Shown here piece after piece: positions 39,001 to 51,000 of a stretch of DNA of 64,000 nt. The stretch is from assembly GCA_936440205.1 (NCBI GenBank), contig OW387133.1, positions 73,904,374 through 73,968,373 on the forward strand, given 5' to 3'. The notes under the pieces were generated by a model that made no database searches, was not told where the DNA came from, and was given only the letters and a program-made list of their open reading frames with translations. Source of the stretch: Lepidonotus clava. Taxonomy: Eukaryota > Annelida > Polychaeta > Phyllodocida > Polynoidae. How positions within the stretch are numbered: position 1 is the first letter of the stretch; every line of letters starts with the position of its first letter. A program made the translations under genes and the position numbers.

Positions 39001-42000
39001 TAAGAGGTTCGGCGTCTACATAGTTACCAGAGATTCCGGTGGAATCGGCAGAACCCAGTGCTCTCACTCTATCCATCATGGGCCCAATCAGCATTAGTGA
39101 GCGTGAGGTATGTTTGACATTTTTTGAAGACTGCTGAATGTTTGAGGAATTGGATTTTTGTTGCGACTCTTTCTTCTTTATGTCCTTTCCCTCGGGAGGT
39201 GGATTATCAAACCAGTCATACTCCGGTTCACTCTCATCTGACTGTTCTGGAGATGTTGGGTTCTTGAGATCTTCTGTTTCTGAGAAACTCCCCTCCTCCT
39301 TTTCTTCTAGGGTACTAACATGTGTTGTTTCAATGGATATGTACTCCATCTCTGTAGTGGTATCCATTTGAGTCGCAGTGCCTTTTGATATCTTGAGACT
39401 TACAACTCTTTTATCGGCAGACCGACAATCATAATCCTCGTCTTCTTCGCTACAGGATTCAAAAGTCTCAAAAACTAATGGTTCGATAGGAACGTTTTCT
39501 ATTCCCCCTATATCACTCTCTCTGATAAAACGACGCAAGTCGAGATCGGTGTTGCTTGCAATGCCTTCAACTTTCATCTCTGTATTATTGGAGTCAACCT
39601 TGTTAGTGCTTTCCTCTAAGAACAGTACTTTTCTAATGCTGTCATCATGAACTGGCTCCTCTGAACACTCTTTGATCTGCTCACTTGATGCTGATTGAGG
39701 TTGGCCTCTGCTGTTGGGTGTAACATTCTGTGTAACATCTTCAGCATCGGGTGCAGGTTCATTTCTTTCTGAAGGTTCAAGTTTCAGGGTCGGATCAAAT
39801 GACATGATACTTTCAGCTTGTCTTTTCAACGCAGGAGACCAAGATTGTTCTAAGGGAATGATCACACTTTTCTGTACGCGGGGGTCTCTAACACCTGGTG
39901 ACCGCGGTGGAGACTCTTCCGTTGTGGCTGGCATGCGCGAGTATTCCTTACAGACTCTGCTGTCTTGATATGTTTTATCCTCCTCGTCCGTGTCCGATGT
40001 GATCCTGATCAGAGAATAGCTTTGTGCATCCTTATCATCTACGCCAGAAACACCCGAAGAGATACTCCCATTAGTTGCTGGCAGTGGTTTAGGTTCACCT
40101 GGATATGCTTTCGCAGAAACTTCAGCTGCAACACTTAGGACGTCTGTGGCACTTTCTTGATGTTGAGCCTCCTCAACTCGACTCTCTGCATTTGTCGGCA
40201 ACGGACTAGGCACTGGACTCCTGAGTGACCTGGCTGCATCTATAATAAATGAGAAGTCTAAACCGCTGTCCTCAATGCTTGACTCGGAGTGGGTATCCTG
40301 GTCCGCTGACTGGCTGTTCAGGGGAGACAGACCTATACGCCTGGCGTACAAATCAATCTCTTCGTCCAGGGAGCCATGGGCACACGTGTTACTTGAGTAA
40401 GGTACCTCAGCCTCGTCGTACCGGGTTGTTTCCCCCATCTCAGCCACACTCAGAGCACCATGACTCAGACAGGTAGAGGTTGGTGGGGTAGGGTTTACCT
40501 TTTGTTTGACGTCTTCATCCGGCATGGTTGGTGGGACGGAATTTTGTAACTGTCTGGGATATACAGTCCCGTGTGCAGGTTCATTGGTGATCTGTGGCCC
40601 TGATTCAGCGCTAACTGGATACTCACTAGACTGATCAGTGAAATCTCTACCTGGACTGACTGTCTGCGATCTGTTGTCATGCATAATATCCCTTGGAATG
40701 GTTATATTTGGTTTGGATTGGTCCCCGAAGAATCTTCTGTCTACCAATTGCCCTCTGAATTTCCTGTTTTGTGCACTGTCGCCTGCATCAGAGGGATCTT
40801 GTATGAAACCTCTTTGTGAGGTTCCTGTGTATTGCCTGGGCCACAGCGTGCGCGTCCCACGACTGTATCCCCTGTAATTGGGCCTGCTGTGTCCTCTATT
40901 ACACGCATGTACAAAGCGCATGTCATCTTCCTTTGGCCGACCCCGATATCTGGATTCAGCCTTGGCCCATTGCGGTGAACCTCGGGTAGAAGAGAAGCCA
41001 CGACTTAGGTTATACCTCCTGTTGTAGCGAGCTCTTCGCGCTGCCAGATGTGGTGGCAGCTGCCTCTCGGCAATGTTACTGTGAACATGTTCCTGGTAAC
41101 AAGCGAAATCTGGGCGGCCTCTTAGGGCTGGTAACCGCCCCCGTGACCCGCGATACCTAAGGTTTCGGACTAAATGCTGGCCATCACGATGACCTGTTGA
41201 TGGTGGCCTGTTTAACAGAGGAGGCCTCGGTGGCACAGGACTGTACTCCATACGAGTACCAGGCTGCCCATATACAGTTGTGTTTCTGCCTTGTGGCCTG
41301 ATTGGTGCAGGCTCCGCAGAGTAATCATAGGGATCTTCGACTTCTGTTTCTTCCCAGGTACCCTCTCCCACCGATGCGGGTGTTGGGGGTTTGTAGTCTC
41401 TGGAGAGTGGCCTCTCAGCAACGTCCCACGGGGACATGAATCTCCCCTCCGCTTCAGACTCGCTAGATTGCTCAACATTTATGCCAGGAATTGAGGGACG
41501 TTGCTCCATCATACCGTGTGGCCATTCTAGGCACTGTTGACGGCGTCCTTGGGCAACTACCTGAGAGTTTTTCTCGTAATCTGGACTGAAGTCTGGGTCG
41601 TTGGTATCTGCCAATTCTTCACACCTTCCCTGAGGCACAGTAAAACTAGATTGTGTGGCCTCACGCTGTTCATGCTGAGTAAAAAAATCATCTGTACCCC
41701 GACTTCTCTGACGTCTTGGATGACCAAATTCTCCTAATTTTCTTCTTGTTTCAATGTACTCTCCTGAATATCTATAATCTTGCTGCTCGCTAAGAAATGG
41801 ATCTTCCTGCACACACTCACGTTTTCTGGGCCCGGGGAGGTAATGCGCATTGTAGCGGGTATAACATTCATACGTGTCATACTGTCTGTGTGTAGAGCTT
41901 TCTTTGTGGTATCGTAGTGTCATTTCAGTAGAACAATGAGGTGAGCGTCTTTTGGCTGCGTTGGTGGCAACAAAGGCCAAATGGCGTTTTCTTTCACAAG

Positions 42001-45000
42001 TTTTGGAAATGGCTTCAGGATTGTCGTTGAGAGAAGACTGTTGATCTGGCGAGTATTGGTCTGGTTTGGTGGGGGTAGTTGGAGAATCTGGGGGTGGAGA
42101 GGTGTTGGTAGCTAACGAATGATAGTCCACATGAGTTTCCACTGGACTGACGGGACCCGACCACCACCGGGTAGACAAACGTGGAGCGCGTTCTGAGAAA
42201 AAAAGAAAAGAAATGAAAAGTTCTTTAAACAAAGGAGATTAGATCCTGCATGTGTGATCAACACTCGTTAATTATTATTAAATTTCATTAAAAAAGTTCA
42301 GTATTAGTGCTTTTACAGACCAAAATAATTCAGTAATTTTCTGATGAAAGGGCAATTAAATACGGCTTATGAGGTAAACTAGTCTCTTTATGTCTCTAAA
42401 CTCGATTTAGTTTGATAACTATACATTACAAGATATTTTCCTATTAAAATTCCAACAGTTATAAACTACCAATGTCGCATGCATTAATTTAAGTAAAATG
42501 CCATTTAAAGAAATGAGGGTCTTAAACGATTACAATAAAAAGGACAAGAAGTTATACAATGTCATATACATTCTACAAATTTATTCACACGATTGCTAAA
42601 GAAATCGAAGGAGCAAAACGTATAGTAGTCTTTAAATCCAATTAGCTTGATGATTTAATAAAAAAAATTGTTTGTCGCCTACTTTTGAAACGAACACGAT
42701 AACACGGTAAAACTGTCAGAAAAAGGCAAACTTTAATCAGCTTCACCCAGACTGTTCATTTCATGGGGCATACCTGTCCGTTGACGTTTCTTCTTCTTCT
42801 TCTTCTTCTTCTTTTTCCGACTTCCCGGGCTCGACGTGTCCTTGGCCACAGATGCGTGTTTCTCGGCCACCACCTCTAAGGCCATTTGGTGGGGCAAGTC
42901 GCAGGCCACAGTGACGACTTGGGGGATCTCAGCATACCAATAACGTCCGGATTTCAATTCTGCTGAAGGAGAAAAGGCACGATGAGACTGCTGCAGACTT
43001 GGGCTACAGTCAGGTTTGTCTTGACAAGGGTGAGGGTGTAAGTTTGGGTTAGGGTTTGGGGACGTCTTCAAAGCAGCCAGTCTTCTAGGGCGATGCTTAG
43101 ATTTGCAAGCTTGCTCTAAAAATGAATCATCTGAAACTGATTCTTCGGGGGAAACGCCTGCTTTTAATGAAGGCATGTTATTTTGCTTATCGCTAGAAAC
43201 CCCAAACTCTACAGTAACACTGGGCATTACAGGAGGGGAAATATCTTTACGGATATCAATGTCCGGGGTGGTGATTCCGTCTGACTTTGGGGTTGAGCTT
43301 AACAAAGCATTTGACAAAAAAGTTTCCCTGTGTTTAGTTTCAACCTCTAACATGTTAATTATATTACGCGGAGGACTGTCCCAATTTTCGGTGCATGTAA
43401 TCCAGTTTTCATTCCACACGTTTTTAGTATCCGAGATCAAGCGTTTCTCTCCATGTGTGGCGTCCACTTTTCCCTCCACTTTCCCTTCGAGAACCTTTTC
43501 TGTTTTTGGGCAGGGGGAATCCTGAGTTGTTATATCCTTGCACAGTGCTATCATACCTCGCCGACCTGGAGAAGGTTCATTGTAATTGTCATGTTTTCGT
43601 TGTTGTCCTTCCTTGGAGTTTTTCTTTAAAACACTAGCCTGAACTCCCACATACGGGTCAGGGTCACAGATGTTCCCCTGAGTTTCCTTTGACAATTTCC
43701 CTTCAGCTGTTTTCCGCAGAGAACCTGCGGTTGACCTTCCCGGCGTATCATTTCCCAGTGGTTTCCCGGTTGACCTTTCTTGCATTTCAATTCCCAGTGA
43801 TTTCCCAGTTGCAGCTTTCGGGTCAACTGGACATTTCTCTGTTTTCCAAGTCGTTGTTTCTTGTGCCCCCTGGTTTGTACTACTGGGTCTAGCTCCCTGA
43901 CTCCGCTGGCAACTATCTGTCCCTGACGGTTGAGGTTCACAACTAGCCAACCCTTCAGGCACAGTGATTTTAATGGGATCGTCCCTAACCATTTTCCCAG
44001 TGTTTGTTTCCGATGCAGGTTCCTTATCTCCTTTCCAACAAAATTCATGAACCATCTTAATGTTCCTCTGTGCTTTTTTGGTCGTCGACGGCTTTGCATC
44101 CCTCGATTTAGCAGGAACAGGTTTAATAATGTGGTGATCCGTCAAAGCTTGATTTGGCGGACTTGACTGGGCAACAGTTTCCTTACAATGGGGATTAAAC
44201 TTCTTTACATTGGCGCTATCCTTAATGTTTGAAGACTTACTGGGTGGAGCTTTTTGAGGATTCACTTCTGGGGGAGAAACAGCTGACTCTTTCCGACCTG
44301 GCCCCTTCAACGAATTGTCTCTTTTCTTACGAGAAGCCGACTCACTTGTAGATTTACTCAGAATCACCTTTACATCAGAGCATTTATCCTGAGGGTTTTC
44401 TATTACAGAAGCTGCTGAGTCATTTAAAAAGGACCTACGTGAAGAACTAAACGCAGGCTTTTCAGGAGGATACCCCTTGCTGGAAACATACTTTTCCTCC
44501 GTACAAGATCCCAAGGCCGTCTTCTTCTCTGGGATTTCATTTAACGGTGGACAAGGAATAGGCATTTTACGGGGTGACTCGTCATCTCGCGTAAGCTCCG
44601 CGTGTGAACGATTAGATGAAGCAACATTTTTAGGCACTTCATTATTAGCTTTTGTTTTTCGCTCGGTCAAAAACGATGAGGGGGGACTGCATTGTGGGGA
44701 TTTCATTGCTGAGGTTTTCTTGTTTTGATGTAACACTTCGGTTGGAATCATTTTTCCTCTTGATCCAGATGTGGTAGACTTAATTTCTGTTTGTGAAACC
44801 TCTCTATTTCCCATTGTTTTAGTCTCAGCAGAAACAGACCCACGAGGCCGGCTGGTTCTGGTACGTGGCTGCTTGACTCGAATGGTAGTTTCTTTTGGGA
44901 TAGATTGAGAGGGCAAGTGTTCAGGTATCTTTCTAGCAACAGTTCTATTCTTAGGTAAACATGAAGCATTAGAATCAGTTTTTTGGGGAGTTGCATCTTT

Positions 45001-48000
45001 AACTGAAGTTGACTTTTCCTCGTTAACCAGCGCACTTTCGCAGTGAGGAATATCGCTTTCTGTTGAGATCTTTTTCTCCATCATCTGTGTTACTTCTTTG
45101 TGTTTTTTCTCCAAAGGGCTCTGTGATGCTGGCATTGTCATTCCTATATCTTTTGGAGAAATAGTTTTTTTGCCTTCATTTTTCGTTGTTTCATGAGTAT
45201 TTGGAGACTGGACTTGGGGGATCTGGTGTTGTGCCCTGCAGAGATTTCCGTCCGTGTGTGCCTCAGTCTGTGCCTCTAGCCTACTGCCTATGAAATCAAA
45301 CAAGTCCTCGGAGCATGACGACGTGCTACTGAACGACCTTCTGTCTGTATGTGTAGGTGGGTGACTTGGGGCTTGCTCAACTAATTCCCCAATGCTTAGT
45401 TTGAATATTCTAGCGCGGCGGGAAGATAACTGTAGATGTGGTCTGCACTCAGTGCTAACCTTCCCATGGTGTGCTTCGTCCGGGTCGGACGGGAAACCTG
45501 CTCCATTTGAAAGTCCATCAGAAGCCAAGCCCTCATTACTGCTTGGATTACCAGTCTGGACTTTATCGCCCCTGGCCCCTTCATGCGGGACTTCCTTTCC
45601 ATCAATCTCAGCAGAAAATGGTTTGTTAGGGGCCTCCTCCCTGAAAAGTGGATGTTTGCGGCCCCCATCTAGGCCCCTGGTACTTGACTGTGTCGGGGTC
45701 CCCCTCTTAGTAAGCCTCTCCCTACTGCTTCCTCCCTGATCCCTAACAGACCCACTTCTTGGTGGACCATCTCTGTAAGATGGCGGCCTTCTTCTTCGTC
45801 CCCTATTCCTTCTTTTACGGGATTTCCTGTCGACTGGTTTTTGAGTCATGGGGCACTGAACATCTTTTTGCGCCCTACTCAATTGTTCGTCTGACTGGGT
45901 AGAATTGGCTTTTTTGCATACATCTGGACAGTCACCTGTGAAGTAGAATAAGGACCCTGAGTTAACCAACTGACTAGTACTACATCTTATCTCAAGGTGA
46001 CTACGAAACTACTGATGTTTGAAAAGGGTGTTTTCATGCGCAATGATTTTGAACTATAGAGGTTTAATATCCATTAATGGATAGGTGCTTTTTGCATTTA
46101 GTTATGAGAGAGTTCCCATTGATATTTGCCAGCTCCAATGGCAGTCTTTTCTCTGTTAAGACTGTAAGTCCATGCAATAATGTAGTTCCCCATTATGGAT
46201 GACACAACAGTCTTGTGAAAGGATTAAGTTTATTAGGTCCAATATGCAATACCAGTCGCAAGAACCCCCATTGACAATGAACAGTCCAAGGGGTGTGTCC
46301 ACTCAACCCACCAGCCAACGCTCCTTGTCTACCGACCAGTCGCTATCCACGTCATTCCATAATAGAACCTCGCTTCTAGTACCAATCTTTCCAGGGTGTG
46401 TAACTAACAACAGTATGCAGCGCTCTCCCTGGTGCTGCTGCTAACAACTGTTTATATATGTTCTGTGATGTAGCCCCTTACACTCTTCACCCTTCGTTTA
46501 AGAAGAGTTGACACTCTTAGCTCAGATGTTGGATTCTATGTAAGAATGGCTAAGCTAGCTATGGACTGACCATCCGCGTCAGCCCAGAGGTGTACACTAG
46601 TGGATCTGGCATATTCTTGGATTCAGGACCCCCTCGTTGATATGTACTTGGCCATATCTCAGCCATTTCATGTGGTGACTACAACTCCATAGATATTATT
46701 ACTGATGAGATTACCTGAAATAACGAAACATTTACAAAATATCCTTCATAACTCACTGGTACACAGAAAACTAATAATAAATCTGTAAATACAAAATACA
46801 GGATACATGCATATTTAAATTCTAGGATTGAGGATATCTTGGATTACTCAAAACGGGGGGAAATTTTATTATTAACCACTGCCCTCAAGAGGTCTGTATT
46901 CACCTCAATAGGCTGCTACAGCTGCGCCACCGATGTCAAAATGTCCAGATAACTAAATTCAAGAATAGGCCTTTTTTTTTAAAAGGATTTTTCGGTCCAA
47001 GGGGATAGATATTATGCTCTTGGTGCAATAAACAATGCCTGAATGCTCAGAGGGACAAAGTCCCATTTCGTGGACTTTGAGAAGGTTAGTTCATCATAAA
47101 AAACGGTGCTGGACTACTATTATTGTATACTTAGGTATAATTTACTGTAGCAGCACGATCATGCGCATTTAAAGGGACATTCTTATCCTGCTGTTAGGCT
47201 GACATAGGCCGACGTTAGCCTAACGACACGAAAGCCGGCGACGTGTTTTGCTATGTTAGAACAAATCCGGCAACATTATTGGTCACGTCGTAAATTTGGC
47301 ACGCTAAGGCCGTCCTAAAAAAAAATGTTTCTGGTCCAGCGGGTGGTGTAAATAAAGGTGACTCAGGCGGCCGGGATTTTTTCTTTTTTTTTCAGGTTGG
47401 TAAAAATATAACAGGTTTTTTTTTTTTTTTTTTTTTTGAAAAATGAAAAAAAATTCTTCTCACCCAGGCTAAAAATACTCACCCGGCCGGTCTACCGCAA
47501 ACAGATTTTGTTTTAGGTTGGCCTAATTAGATGGTTACAACATAGCCATGGGGGAGGGATGGGTCAGAGTTCCAGTCTGAACCCCCATCCCCGCTCCCCA
47601 CCTGTTTGACAGAATCTCATAAGGGGTGGGTGGAGGTTGGCCGTGCGGCCGATCGTGGCCAGTGGCTTTAATATTTTGGAACTATTTTTGCATGATATGT
47701 CGTATTCGGTAGTGCAATCTCACATGATAATATATGTAAATCTAAGCATGAGTTATGATTAGCAGTGAATTATTGACCATGCTGCACATTTTGCCCAAAA
47801 CATTTTTATAACATCATTACCCATTGGCCCGTTTTATAACAAACCTCCGTATGTTTTCTGTTGCATAAAGTTACAATCAGCTTTCTGGGTCTAGTAGCTA
47901 CGTGAGTTTTGTTTTTGCCTACGTGAGCTACAGTTTGGGTGGATTTACAGGAGTTTTTGGTGCAGTTGCGGGATTTGGGGTCAATTTACATTAGTTTTGG

Positions 48001-51000
48001 TAACTCTAGCACGCGATTTCTTTCTCCATAGTTATGGAGCTTTTTATTCAGAGATGCCATTTCTCCTACTTTTGTAGGATTTACTACTTTTTAGTGATTT
48101 TTGATTGCACAACCGATTTTTCCTACATTGCTTGAATATCTCTTTTAGAGTATGTTTGTGTTAGTTTGAAAGTCAGAAACTGTTCTAATACAAATTCAAT
48201 GTCAGGTATCTATTCCTAAAGGATATTTCCCTCCTAGGTGCTTCTAGAAAAAAAAGTAGGAAAAGTGTTTCCTACTTTTTTCAGCAGTTGGGAGTGGCAT
48301 CTTTGATTTTATGAAACATCCCACAGAAGGGGTACAAGCCTTGAAATTAATGTGGTGTGTGAAATTAGACACATATGTGCAATTAGACACATGCACGAAA
48401 TTACCCAAATTACCACTATCTAGGGTACGAGCCTTCCAGACAAATATTCAACTTCTAATACTATGCATAAAGTAGTTACTAGATTTTCGGGTACTGCCGT
48501 AGCGAAGGAGGTGGGCGGTGGGCGAAATTAAAATTTCAATGATTGTGCAACCATTATAGCAATGAACCATTTTAGTACTAAACATGTGCCTCAAGAGTGT
48601 GAGGAATTTGACACTGAAACCTTCTTTGTCAATCTCCATGCATCCCTATGGGAAAAAGATTTGCTGTGCATGGAGAGTGATGATCTACTTCCTTTACTAT
48701 AGGAAATTCCTATTTCAATTTTGTAACAAAAAACTTATGGATTCTCTCCAAAATTATAACAAAACAACCAAATATTTCAGAATTTTGGAACCAAACCACC
48801 ATATACTAGAAACAGAACTACAGAAATACATATAGTTTGAAGATTATACTGCTGGCATTACTGAGAAAAGTGGAACGAAAAATTGGTCACAAAAATGTAA
48901 CAACTTTTCTGACCACCATTGAAATGCATTGAGTCAACCTGGTCAAGAAAGAGTGTAGAGAAGGTCGGCGGCCTAAGGCCCGCCTCCCAAAAACATATCC
49001 TTTAACTTTTCATTTACTGGGTGAGTGTAAGACCCTAGAGGCTATGAAGCCGCTCGCCTCCTGGGGACCGTTTCAGTAAACAGAGAAGTCCCAGCCCCAG
49101 CGACCTCTCTGAATTGGTGCCTGTCTATTTTGTCTAAATCTTGTAAAAACAAGAAGCAAATGACTATCAAAGTTCCGATCGTTGGAACGATCGATGTTCG
49201 CCCTTAACTAGAAATCAGAAATCTCATCATAGAGGTGGGGGTCCCAGTAGTGTCCATTGGGCAGTGCAGCTGTCCCGGGCAGCTGTACACTCATTGGTCA
49301 ACCTGATTGACCAATAGGACTCCCTCCTATATCACTGTCCATGCGCCCAAGCAACCATGACCCCCCCCCCCTCTCCTCCTCCCCCTACCAGGCCTTGCAT
49401 ACACTGACTGCCTAGACCCTGACTGCCTCCCCCCCCCCCCCACCATGTTGAGTGGACTGTCAATGCCCCGGTCCCCTGCACCCACCCACATGCAGGTGAC
49501 TGTGGCTCAAGTACTGGTTATGTAACCCACTTCTGGCTTCTCAAACTGCACCCTGCCCCACCCCCACTCCTTGAACTCAGTTCAAGGAGTGGGGGTGGGG
49601 TAGGGTGCAAGGGAGAGGCCTGCCCACTAAATTACACTTGATGCACACTAATTGTCCTGCTTACAAATGCATGCCGGTGGACAAAGGCCTGTAGCTACTT
49701 GTATGTAAGATTGTGTAACCGGGCAATCAGATCAAAGCCCAAATACCTACAAAAGACATGACTGATTGAGTGAGCCCTTCCCATAAGCTACAATACTAAA
49801 AAGTATAATTAAGGGCTCACAAAAATGATGAATTGATAGTTTGTCCCAAGAACAGTTGGCCAAACCGGTAACAGGCTGATTATCTGTTATTTTTACGTAA
49901 AATTGGCATCCATGATCACGATCTTGGGGGTATTGATGGGGGTCCCAATGTTACATGTCCAACCTTAAAATCGTCACATCACCTGTCCCTATAATTGCAG
50001 TTTCCATGTTGAATTTAAGAGCCTCCCATGTCACATGTCGAGTTTTATAAAAGGCCATGTTGCCCTCTCAATTTTAGGGGTCTTTACAGAGACTGATCCA
50101 GAAACCGTAATAGGGGAGGCCAAGATTTCAAAAAATGTTAGTAGTACATGAATGAGGGGTCTCCCCTTGCATTGGGTGAGGGGCGGGGTATGGGAGTCCC
50201 CCACAGGAAAATTTCTTCTTAGTAAGTTTGGGAAGCACAGAGCCGGGAGAAGAGGCATAGGGCTTGGAGAGAAGCACAGGGCTGGTAGAGAAATCACAGG
50301 ATCGGTAGTGGAGGCACAGGGTCACGAGAGGAACCACAGGGACCATGTGGCTTGTTAATTCAGTGTCTGAAATTAAGGGTGCACCCTGCACCCTGCGTGC
50401 ATGATTCTGCAGCAGGGTGCACAATTTTCAGATGTGTGCAACTGGATGGTGCACGATTTTTTCAGCCTTTTAAATAGGATATTTTATAATAATATACCCG
50501 GGTGCATACTTTCTGAAGCTATGCGCCCAGTGTGTGCATAAAAAAATAAAAGGCAAGAAAACACTTGCTTGCCTGTCTTTATGCTGGAGCACTTGAACTG
50601 TTTACAAATAAACCCCTCCATCTTGAATTTTAATGAGCTAAATCTCACCAAATCTCGTGAGACCTGAGAGAGGCCCTCACTTCTCCCTTCCCTCTCCTTG
50701 AGCAGGTCAGGGAAAAATTAATTCATTTTGAAGAAAAATATCAAAAGTTCTTCAAAAGTTTTAGATCTCACTTGGATATTTCGATTCCTCACCTTTTTTT
50801 TTGTCTTACTGCACACAATTTCAGCTTTACATCCTCCTCTTCAAGGCAGGATTACAGGGGATTAGGGAGACGGATTTTTTACACTGCGCCATCTTTTTCT
50901 ACCCCTGACCCGACGCCATAGGGCCAGGCCCAAACTTGGACAAGACAAAAAACCAGGGGGTTGTCCCCATCTATCCTTGATATGAAATGTTTATCCATCA

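Noticed and set aside
39138-45739. Many plus-strand and out-of-frame open frames across the two giant exons
   Set aside because: They are shadows of the long minus-strand coding exons.
46199-46444. 81-codon plus-strand open frame
   Set aside because: Ser/Thr-rich by composition only; no homology and no coding context in the intron.
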